Below, piece by piece: positions 8,131-15,525 of a DNA stretch of 21,818 nucleotides. Origin of the DNA: Balneolales bacterium (GTDB lineage Bacteria; Bacteroidota; Rhodothermia; Balneolales; HLUCCA01); NCBI GenBank assembly GCA_022565415.1, contig JAIUMT010000012.1, positions 1 to 21,818 on the forward strand, in the 5' to 3' direction. Numbering within the stretch: position 1 is the first letter of the stretch; every line of letters begins with the position of its first letter. The notes beneath the pieces are model-generated. The model was not told the DNA's origin and searched no databases. It worked only from the letters and a program-made list of their open reading frames with translations. The position numbers and the translations under genes are program-made.

Positions 8131-11100
8131 ATGAAAAAGATTTCAAAGTTAGCAGTTGAGCGGCCGGTTACATTTGTGATGATCACGTTGATTGTGATCG
8201 GATTTGGACTATTCGGACTCACCCGACTCAGTTTAAACCTGTATCCTGATGTGAGTTTCCCGACCATTACGGTGTATACGACCTACGAAGGCGTTGCTCC
8301 GGAAGACGTCGAGACGTTGATTACGCGTCCGATTGAAGAGCAGGTAGGCAGCGTTAGCGGACTCAGAAGAGTTCGGTCGTTGTCGAGTCAGGGTGCTTCG
8401 GTAATCAAGCTTTATTTCAACTGGGGGACCGATATTTTCATAGCCGAGTCGGATGTGCGCAAGCAGATCGACTTTGCGCGCCGAGCGATTCCACAGGATG
8501 CCGATCAGCCCATAGTTTTCAGCTATGATCCGAATCAGGAGCCGATTTTGGTGTTGGCATTGTCTTCGAATGTGCGAAATCCGAGTGAGTTGCGCACTAT
8601 TGCTACCCAGCAGCTAGAACAACGCCTGGAGCGAATCTCGGGAATTGCGGCGGCTGAAACCGCGGGCGGACTCGAACGCCAGATCAACATCTGGATTCGT
8701 AGCGATCGGATGCTGGCCTTCAATCTGGATATTGCCACGGTATCGAACCGCCTGCGCCAGGAGAACATTCAGGTTCCGGCTGGTGAGCTAATCGAAGGGC
8801 GTGTCGTTTACTCGCTGCGAACCATTGGTGAGTTCCGAAACATCGACGAAATCCGCACGACGGTGGTCGGAATCAACAACGATATACCGATACTCCTCGA
8901 AGATATTGCCGAAATCGAAGATGGCGTATCCCAGCCCATCGGAAATGTGCATGTTCGCGGCGAAGAAGGACTCATCATCAATTTATATCGTCAAAGTGAT
9001 GTAAATGTGGTAACGACCGCGGCAAATGTAGTAGCTGAAATCAACCGCATTCAAAGTATCCTCCCCTCCGATGTTGAGTTAGAAATCCTGACCAACAGAG
9101 CAGAGTTTATCCAGTTATCGCTCAGCAATCTGTACCAGACTGCAATTCAGGCCATCATTCTGGTAGTCATAATTCTGCTGTTGTTCCTACGAAGTTTCCG
9201 AACAGCGCTGATTATCGCCATTTCAATACCAATTTCCATCATAGCAACCTTCAGTGTGATGGACTTCGCAGATGTAACCCTCAACGTTATTTCGTTGTCG
9301 GGGCTTACGCTAGCGGTCGGACTCGTGGTAGATAACGCCGTCGTTGTACTCGAAAACATTTTCAGATTTCGGGAGGATGGATATTCTGGCAAGAAAGCAG
9401 CCGTTTTTGGCGCTCAGGAGGTAGCTACACCAGTAATCGTGTCAACACTTACGACTTTGGTCGTGCTTTTACCCATTTTGTTTGTGCCCGGAATTGCAGG
9501 ATTTCTGTTTCAGGATTTAGCCCTAACAGTATCTTTTGCTTTGGTGATGTCGACCTTGGCCGCGCTGAGTATAATTCCGTTGCTAAGTTCCAAACTATTT
9601 AAAGACGCAAAACCAGATGAATTGAAACCTGGTCAAGTGAAACCACACGCTGTAAAATCGAGTCACCTTAACCATGATCAACATCAGGAGAATCAGGAAA
9701 ACCTAGCACATCATGGGCAACAGGGGAATCAAATTCAGCCAGAAACCCCTCTCGCCAAAAAAGAAAACAAAATTAAGCGCGTTTTGGGCAACTTCTTCAC
9801 CAAAATGGACGAGAAGTACACTTCATTGCTCGAACGCACTCTGAAAAGAAGTAAAACCATCGTGTTCGGAAGTATTTTACTTTTCGCAGCCGTTGTGCCT
9901 CTGTATTTCACACTTGGAGGCGAATTCTTCCCTCCTGTCGACGAAAACGCATTCATTTTAAGTGTGCAGCGCGAACCGGGAGTAAACCTCTTTGAGCTTC
10001 AGAATTCAATATATCAGGTCGAGAATATTATTCGCGACCAAGTTCCAGAAGCGCGACTTATTGTTTCAGATTACGGAGACAAGCGTGGCGTTGAAGGTGC
10101 CGACAATCCCGGCGGGTATCAGGGTACGGTGCGCGTGGAACTCGTTCCTCGAGGCGATCGAAGTCGTGGCCAATTCGAAATCACCGCAGATGTATTGCAA
10201 CAGTTGCAGGATGTACCCGGTGCAGATATTCGTGAAGTCCGCGAAAATCCACTGAATCCAGATGGAAACGACGGATTAATAATCAACGTCTACGGATTCG
10301 ACCTCGAGCAGAAAAAGGACTTGGCAAATGGAATTCGCGAATCGTTATTGCGGGTTGATGGAATTGTTGGAGCAAGCTCCTCGGCCGATGAAGGGCGTCC
10401 GGAATTGCAGGTTATCATGGATCGGGAGCGGATTTCGCGCCTCAACATGACCACGTCGCAAGTCGCGAATGCCGTTAGCGATGCGGTGCGAGGCTCCGTA
10501 GCAACCACATTCGTAGAACAAGGCGTCGAATTCGCTGTTCTGGTTCAGCTGGCTTCAGAAGACCGGCGCGACTCCCGTTCGCTCGAAGACATCCTCATCC
10601 GAACCCCAAACGGAACATGGATGCCACTGTCGAACCTCGCCCGAATTGAACGATACCAAGGACCTTCCAACATTTTGCGTATCAATCAGGAGCGGGTTAC
10701 TGAAATTACCGTCGACATCGGAGACCTTGACCTACGAACGGCCACTGAGCGTGCCGAAGTTGTACTCAGCCAAGTCGACTGGCCTGATGGATACCGCTAC
10801 GATATTGGTGGTACTGCCGAGGAACAAGCCGAAAGTTTCCGATTTTTGCTCATTGCCTTTTTGATTGCGGCGGTTTTGGCGTACATGGTAATGGCTTCTC
10901 AGTTTGAGAGTTTGGTCGAGCCGTTGATCATTATTGTTACCATTCCCCTTGCGCTCACCGGCGTGCTAATTATGCTGTTTGTGACCTCAACCCCAATCAG
11001 CGTGACGGCCATGATTGGACTCATTTTGCTGTCGGGGATTGTGGTAAACAACGGAATTGTGATGATTGATTACATCAAAGTGCTTCAAGCCCGTGGTGTA

Positions 11101-11424
11101 GAGCGACTCGAAGCGGTAATTCGTGGAGCAAGTCGGCGTTTACGACCGATTTTGATGACGGCGGCGACTACCATTTTGAGTATGGTTCCACTGGCGTTGG
11201 AGTTGGGCGCCGGGTCTGAGACCTGGAGCCCGATGGCCAGAACAGTAATCGGTGGACTCACCATGTCGACGGTTTTGATGCTGTTGGTGGTTCCCTGCCT
11301 ATATTACTTGGTAAACAGCCTCCTTGAGCGAATGGGATTCGATGCTGTTCATAAGGTGGATCCACTCGACGACAAGGATGACGAACCGATTGCAACCGGA
11401 AATTTAAACGAGTCTGCCTCATGA
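8131..11424 (+). CDS. RND (HAE1/AcrB-type) inner-membrane efflux pump, first of two
   Basis: This 1097-residue proton-driven exporter has the usual AcrB plan: TM1 at about 14-34, a periplasmic porter/docking region, TM2-6 at about 335-490, TM7 at about 572-590, a second periplasmic region, and TM8-12 at about 900-1075. TM4 reads VVDNAVVVLEN (D401, N402), so the first of the two AcrB relay aspartates is kept and the second is Asn. TM10 reads VVNNGIVMIDY, with N973 at the AcrB Lys940 position. The RLRPILMT element with its Arg and Thr is kept. The cytoplasmic linker after TM6 (residues about 491-545) is long and rich in Gln and His, with H506, H512, H515, H518, H527 and H528. The ATG at 8131 follows the adaptor by 15 bp, with no SD. 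Its TGA overlaps the next start by 4 bp. The exported substrate cannot be read from sequence. Confidence 0.97.
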   Translation: MKKISKLAVERPVTFVMITLIVIGFGLFGLTRLSLNLYPDVSFPTITVYTTYEGVAPEDVETLITRPIEEQVGSVSGLRRVRSLSSQGASVIKLYFNWGTDIFIAESDVRKQIDFARRAIPQDADQPIVFSYDPNQEPILVLALSSNVRNPSELRTIATQQLEQRLERISGIAAAETAGGLERQINIWIRSDRMLAFNLDIATVSNRLRQENIQVPAGELIEGRVVYSLRTIGEFRNIDEIRTTVVGINNDIPILLEDIAEIEDGVSQPIGNVHVRGEEGLIINLYRQSDVNVVTTAANVVAEINRIQSILPSDVELEILTNRAEFIQLSLSNLYQTAIQAIILVVIILLLFLRSFRTALIIAISIPISIIATFSVMDFADVTLNVISLSGLTLAVGLVVDNAVVVLENIFRFREDGYSGKKAAVFGAQEVATPVIVSTLTTLVVLLPILFVPGIAGFLFQDLALTVSFALVMSTLAALSIIPLLSSKLFKDAKPDELKPGQVKPHAVKSSHLNHDQHQENQENLAHHGQQGNQIQPETPLAKKENKIKRVLGNFFTKMDEKYTSLLERTLKRSKTIVFGSILLFAAVVPLYFTLGGEFFPPVDENAFILSVQREPGVNLFELQNSIYQVENIIRDQVPEARLIVSDYGDKRGVEGADNPGGYQGTVRVELVPRGDRSRGQFEITADVLQQLQDVPGADIREVRENPLNPDGNDGLIINVYGFDLEQKKDLANGIRESLLRVDGIVGASSSADEGRPELQVIMDRERISRLNMTTSQVANAVSDAVRGSVATTFVEQGVEFAVLVQLASEDRRDSRSLEDILIRTPNGTWMPLSNLARIERYQGPSNILRINQERVTEITVDIGDLDLRTATERAEVVLSQVDWPDGYRYDIGGTAEEQAESFRFLLIAFLIAAVLAYMVMASQFESLVEPLIIIVTIPLALTGVLIMLFVTSTPISVTAMIGLILLSGIVVNNGIVMIDYIKVLQARGVERLEAVIRGASRRLRPILMTAATTILSMVPLALELGAGSETWSPMARTVIGGLTMSTVLMLLVVPCLYYLVNSLLERMGFDAVHKVDPLDDKDDEPIATGNLNESAS

Positions 11425-14400
11425 AAGAGTACAAAATCGTTGATATCATTCTGAGACGCCCGGTCACCGTGGTGATGTTGTCGCTGATGGTGATTGGCTT
11501 TGGATTGTTCGCGCTTTCGAATTTGAAGGTGACGTTATATCCGACGTTGGATATTCCCGTGGTGGCCATATCGACCAGTTACCGGAATGTCTCCCCGGAA
11601 GACATGAGCAAGCTCATTGTAGAGCCTATAGAGGCGGCTATTGCCTCGATTGATGGTGTGGAGACGATTGATAGCAACGTTCGAAAAGGTAGCGCGTTTA
11701 TTCGGCTGGGTTTAAAAGCTGGCACCGATGCAAGACGCGTTGAACTCGACGCACGTGAGGCGATAGACAGAATTCGTAATAACCTCCCACGCGAGGCTGC
11801 ATCGCCTTTGATTTTCCAGTTTGATCCCGAGAATTTCCCCGTGATGCGTATAAGTGTGGAGGCTTCGAATCGTGGACTCGACGAACTTCGGGATTTATCT
11901 GTCGACATGATTGAGCCGTTGCTCGAGCGCATAAATGGAGTCGCCTCAGCCGACACCCGCGGCGGACTTCAACGCACGATTTACGTCGAGTTGGATCCAC
12001 GGTTGATGGCTCAAAATCGCGTCACGACGATGCAGATCGAGAATGCGATTCGACAGAATAATGTGCAGGTGCCTGTTGGGAATTTGGTCGTTAATCGAAA
12101 TAGTTACAGCATTCGTGCTCAGTCGGTGTACACGGATGTAGCTGAGATTGAGTCAACCATTATAGCCATCAGAAACGATGATGTTCCTGTTCGAATAAGT
12201 GATGTCGCCACCGTGTTAGATAGTTTCGTGGATGTTACCACCATCGAGGAAGTGAACGGCAAAAATAGCGTAACTGTCGAAATTCAGAAGCAATCGGATG
12301 CCAACACGCTGGACGTTACCAACGGCGTTTTAGCTGCATTACCCGAAACTATCGATCGACTGCCTCCGGGAATTTCCATAAATGTACTTTCGAACGAGGG
12401 TACCGATATTGAAAATTCTATTAACAATTTGGCCCAATCTGCCGTATTTGCGCTCATTCTCGTAGTTCTGATATTGATTTTGTTCCTAGGCGGATGGAGA
12501 AGTTCGTCTGTAGTAGCCATCAGTATTCCGATATCTATGACCGCCACGTTTGCCGCCATGTACTTCATGGGACTAACACTGAATTTCGTCTCTATTACCG
12601 GTCTGGCGTTGGCTGTGGGCTTGCTCGTTGACAGTTCCATAGTGGTACTCGAAAGCATCGTTGGGAAGCTTGAGGAAGGGAAGTCGTTGTTTAAGGCTTC
12701 CAGCGAGGGGACCAAAGAAGTGATTGGAGCTTTGTCGGGATCTACACTTACAACGTTGGTCGTATTTCTGCCGTTTTTGTTCATAAGCGGAACTACGAGC
12801 GTATTTATGCGCGACCTTGCTATTACCATTTCGCTGGCCATCGGATTCGCATTTTTGGCCTCGTTTATATTAGTTCCGGTTTTTGCCAGCCGATTACTCC
12901 CGAAAGGTGGATTTAAGAAAGTATCGTTGATGAGCCGGATTTTCGGTCGGATGGAGCGTTATTACGGCTCTTCTCTGCAATGGGCCGTGACGCATAAGTT
13001 GATTATTTTTGTACTTATTGCCGGAGTTTTCACCGGAACCTGGTATTTCAATAAAAATATCGATTCCATTTTTCTTCCAACCGCCGATGCGGGTCAGATA
13101 AATGTGAATGTTGACCTTCCCGCTGGAACCAACTTGGTACAAACAGCCTCAGCCATAAAGAGTATTGCCGACGATTTAGCCGCTGAGCCTTATGTTCGAA
13201 CCATTGTTACCAGTATTGGCTCGGCCGGATTCCGAAGCGACAGCAATGTTGGACGAATCACGCTCACGCTGATATCTGCAGACGAACGGGAGCTTACATC
13301 CGATCAGATCGCTGCTCAACTACGCCGAAAATTTGATCTAGCCGGGGTGCGGGTGAGCATTTTCGCCTCAGGAGGCGGGGCTTTCAGATTTGGAGGTGGC
13401 CGCGGCGGATGGGGTGGTATTGGAAACAACATCCGCGTTACGCTAATTGGTCCAGACACCGATCGCTTGGTTGGAATAGCAAATCGCATTGAAGAAGTGA
13501 TGCTTCAAGACACAATGGTGGTCTCCGTTGATAATCCCCGAACCGGCGGAGTACCCGAATTGCATTATATTATCGATCGTCAACGTGTTAGTCGGGCCGG
13601 AAGCAATCTGAATGAAGTAGCCAATGCATTCAAAACCCAGGCACGTGGCACACAGGTCGGATTTTACAGAACAGGCGGACGCGAAGTCCCGATTGAAGTT
13701 CGAAATGCCGAAGAATTCCGTCAAAGCCTGGAAGATTTGAACCAGTTTGAGGTTATTCAGGTGGGAGATCAGCGTATTCCTCTTCAGAACCTCGGTCGAT
13801 TCGAAGCCGTGGAAGCAGTAAACCGAATCACCCGACGTGACCGGGAAGTCATCATGGACGTAAACATCAGCGTTTTGGGCGATGTAACATCCCAGCGCGA
13901 CCGCATAATCGAGCTTTTCGAAAATGAAATCGTTCTGCCTGATGGATATCGCTATGAATTCGCCGGCTCAAATCAGGATACCCAGCAAGGTCAGTCAGAT
14001 ATCTTTATAGCCCTAATTTTCGGATTACTACTAACCTACATGGTGATGGCATCCAAATTCGAGAACTTCCGTGACCCGTTTGTGATTATGTTCTCGATTC
14101 CGTTGGCCTTCTTTGGATCGTATTTCATGCTTTGGGCAACCGGTACGCCCTGGAGCGTTCCGGCCGGACTCGGGATGATAATTTTGGTCGGTATCGTGAT
14201 TAACAATGGCATTGTGATGATTGATTACATCCATCAGTATTGCGACCGCGAAAACAGTAACGGCGGATACATTCAAAACTTGATAGCCGCCTCGAAACGT
14301 CGAATGAGACCCATTCTTTTAACCGCCCTGACGACTATAGGTTCGATGGTGCCGTTAGCCCTGGAACTTGGGTCTGGCTCGGAAACATGGAGTCCGTTGG

Positions 14401-14534
14401 CTCTTACGGTTATTGGCGGACTTTCATTCTCGGCACTATTTACGCTTTATGTTGTGCCTGTCGTTTTGATTAGCATTTCTGGCGATCGAAGACGGGCTGC
14501 AAAGGAATTCAAACTAGAACTTAAATCGAGTTAA
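11421..14534 (+). CDS. RND (HAE1/AcrB-type) inner-membrane efflux pump, second of two
   Basis: This 1037-residue pump is a paralogue of the preceding one. It starts in an ATGA overlap (11421-11424), which suggests coupled translation. TM1 lies near 14-34, TM2-6 near 335-490, TM7 near 528, and TM8-12 near 860-1020. TM4 reads LLVDSSIVVLES (D404, S405) and TM10 reads VINNGIVMIDY (N928 at the AcrB Lys940 position). The MRPILLT element after TM10 is kept. A Gly-rich segment around 650-668 (GGGAFRFGGGRGGWGG) lies in the second periplasmic region. It lacks the His-rich linker of its partner. Two unequal pumps behind one adaptor recall E. coli MdtABC, where MdtB and MdtC form a mixed trimer; whether these two also mix is inference. 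No outer-membrane channel gene follows. Confidence 0.97.
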   Translation: MKEYKIVDIILRRPVTVVMLSLMVIGFGLFALSNLKVTLYPTLDIPVVAISTSYRNVSPEDMSKLIVEPIEAAIASIDGVETIDSNVRKGSAFIRLGLKAGTDARRVELDAREAIDRIRNNLPREAASPLIFQFDPENFPVMRISVEASNRGLDELRDLSVDMIEPLLERINGVASADTRGGLQRTIYVELDPRLMAQNRVTTMQIENAIRQNNVQVPVGNLVVNRNSYSIRAQSVYTDVAEIESTIIAIRNDDVPVRISDVATVLDSFVDVTTIEEVNGKNSVTVEIQKQSDANTLDVTNGVLAALPETIDRLPPGISINVLSNEGTDIENSINNLAQSAVFALILVVLILILFLGGWRSSSVVAISIPISMTATFAAMYFMGLTLNFVSITGLALAVGLLVDSSIVVLESIVGKLEEGKSLFKASSEGTKEVIGALSGSTLTTLVVFLPFLFISGTTSVFMRDLAITISLAIGFAFLASFILVPVFASRLLPKGGFKKVSLMSRIFGRMERYYGSSLQWAVTHKLIIFVLIAGVFTGTWYFNKNIDSIFLPTADAGQINVNVDLPAGTNLVQTASAIKSIADDLAAEPYVRTIVTSIGSAGFRSDSNVGRITLTLISADERELTSDQIAAQLRRKFDLAGVRVSIFASGGGAFRFGGGRGGWGGIGNNIRVTLIGPDTDRLVGIANRIEEVMLQDTMVVSVDNPRTGGVPELHYIIDRQRVSRAGSNLNEVANAFKTQARGTQVGFYRTGGREVPIEVRNAEEFRQSLEDLNQFEVIQVGDQRIPLQNLGRFEAVEAVNRITRRDREVIMDVNISVLGDVTSQRDRIIELFENEIVLPDGYRYEFAGSNQDTQQGQSDIFIALIFGLLLTYMVMASKFENFRDPFVIMFSIPLAFFGSYFMLWATGTPWSVPAGLGMIILVGIVINNGIVMIDYIHQYCDRENSNGGYIQNLIAASKRRMRPILLTALTTIGSMVPLALELGSGSETWSPLALTVIGGLSFSALFTLYVVPVVLISISGDRRRAAKEFKLELKSS

Positions 14535-14622
14535 AGCAAAGATAACTGCACCCATACTTTCCCTCATCGCCCCCCCTTATGGTTTGGGCTAAATTCAAAT
14601 CACCTCAATAATGGATATAAAA

Positions 14623-14649
14623 TTGCCCTTTCATCGTCGTGTAAATTTG
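14623..14649 (+). promoter_or_regulatory. Candidate TAnnTTTG promoter ahead of the 15-codon ORF and ytxH-like gene
   Basis: TAAATTTG at 14642-14649 fits the -7 box exactly. A TTG at 14623-14625 lies 16 bp upstream, slightly short for the usual spacing. Transcription from about 14655 would cover the small ORF and the YtxH-like gene. Confidence 0.3.
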
Positions 14650-14671
14650 ATATTAGGAAGGACTATAAGAC

Positions 14672-14719
14672 ATGGAAATTGGTATCGAGAAAATTGTAGG
14701 CATCGGTAATCCTTCATGA
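14672..14719 (+). CDS. Possible 15-residue small ORF with strong SD
   Basis: The ORF reads MEIGIEKIVGIGNPS and ends in TGA at 14717-14719. It is preceded by AGGAAGGA (14655-14662), 9 nt before the ATG. That is the strongest SD in this part of the window, and a promoter-like box sits just upstream. It lies 157 bp before the ytxH-like gene and could be a leader peptide, a microprotein or chance. I recognise no family; length alone gives no statistical support. Confidence 0.33.
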   Translation: MEIGIEKIVGIGNPS

Positions 14720-14876
14720 CTATACTCTTTCGCACACTTACCCTATTCTATTATGCACATAACAGCAAATTTAAACATCATACAATCATATTCGGATGAT
14801 AATTACGTTTCATAATCGTGTGGTATTTTTATAGATTAGATATAAAGCGAAAATTTGAAACTATAGAGGAAACATT

Positions 14877-15164
14877 ATGAGCAATTACTCAAGCGGATTT
14901 ATATCAGGTTTACTTACAGGGGCTATTACCGGGGCTGCAGTGGCACTATTATTCGCCCCAGATAAGGGCGTAAACACTAGAGATAAGATCACTTATAAAC
15001 TAAACAGCCTTCTCGATGAGCTTAACGAAACCATCGAAAAAATTCAGATTGGTGATGCAATTCAAGATGTTAGCGAGAGCGAACAAATTGTTAGAGACGC
15101 CCAGCAAAAGGCTGAAGATCTTATAAAAGAAGCCGAAGACCTGTTACGAAACATGGATAAGTAA
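14877..15164 (+). CDS. YtxH-like small membrane-associated protein
   Basis: This 95-residue protein has an N-terminal Gly/Ala-rich hydrophobic helix (about 8-27, SGLLTGAITGAAVALLFAP), the typical YtxH opening, followed by DKG and then a charged, probably coiled-coil helix from about 35 to the end. YtxH-domain proteins are common small proteins linked to general stress in Bacillus and otherwise uncharacterised; the precise role here is unknown. The start is well supported by AGAGGA at 14865-14870, 6 nt before the ATG. It converges on rpoC and probably shares the bidirectional terminator at 15468-15503. Confidence 0.85.
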   Translation: MSNYSSGFISGLLTGAITGAAVALLFAPDKGVNTRDKITYKLNSLLDELNETIEKIQIGDAIQDVSESEQIVRDAQQKAEDLIKEAEDLLRNMDK

Positions 15165-15467
15165 GCTAGACTACAGTTTTCGAGGTCAACTAGAACATTA
15201 ATCTCGATTAAACATTCGCTTCGGATTAACCATGTCTAGTTCTTTTGGGTTCATCAAGAAAACGTTGCAGAACCGTTTTCCCCCATTCCCGGGTGTACGT
15301 TGGTGAGTTCTTTTGTGGTCACCTGGTTTGGATTACTTAGTTTTGTAGTAATTACCTAACCTAAGCGTCGACTATCTTACATACACTTTTGGGGAAACTA
15401 ACGACTATATCCTGCTTCCCCAGTTCCAAGGTTTATAATTGGAACATAATCCAGAAACCTACGCATA
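15165..15467. other. Spacer between ytxH-like gene and the rpoC terminator
   Basis: I see no ORF with coding character. There are two modest inverted repeats: GAAAACG/CGTTTTC (15258-15264 with 15274-15280) and GGTGA/TCACC (15302-15306 with 15319-15323). Neither has a T-tail. It may simply be the long 3' end of the ytxH-like transcript. Confidence 0.4.
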
Positions 15468-15503
15468 AAAAAAGGCCTGATGATTACTCACCAGGCCTTT
15501 TTT
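15468..15503. terminator. Bidirectional intrinsic terminator between ytxH-like gene and rpoC
   Basis: AAAAAAGGCCTG (15468-15479) pairs perfectly with CAGGCCTTTTTT (15492-15503) around a 12-nt loop, giving a GC-rich core flanked by A and T runs. On the minus strand it sits 23 bp after the rpoC stop and ends in T7. On the plus strand it ends in T6 and can stop transcription arriving from the ytxH-like gene. Confidence 0.92.
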
Positions 15504-15525
15504 ATTTTCATTATCTTCTGAAAAA

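Larger units (their letters stand above)
14535..14876. other. 342-bp spacer between the RND operon and ytxH-like gene
   Basis: It has no T-tailed hairpin that would end the RND operon; only a 5-bp inverted repeat (14529-14533 with 14543-14547) spans the stop. It contains a run of seven C at 14570-14576, a candidate promoter and 15-codon ORF (listed separately) and the SD of the next gene. Confidence 0.5.

Noticed and set aside
9601..9765. Possible frameshift or inserted element causing the low-complexity linker in pump 1
   Set aside because: The frame is continuous, TM7 follows in frame, and there are no flanking repeats or signs of insertion.
12284..12841. 185-codon open frame on the minus strand inside the second RND pump gene
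   Set aside because: It lies opposite a well-conserved TM2-6 region, and its product is Ser/Thr/Asn-rich with no family resemblance. It is an antisense shadow.
14570..14576. Run of seven C after the RND operon
   Set aside because: A single homopolymer in a spacer with no promoter or reading frame across it; no evidence of phase variation.
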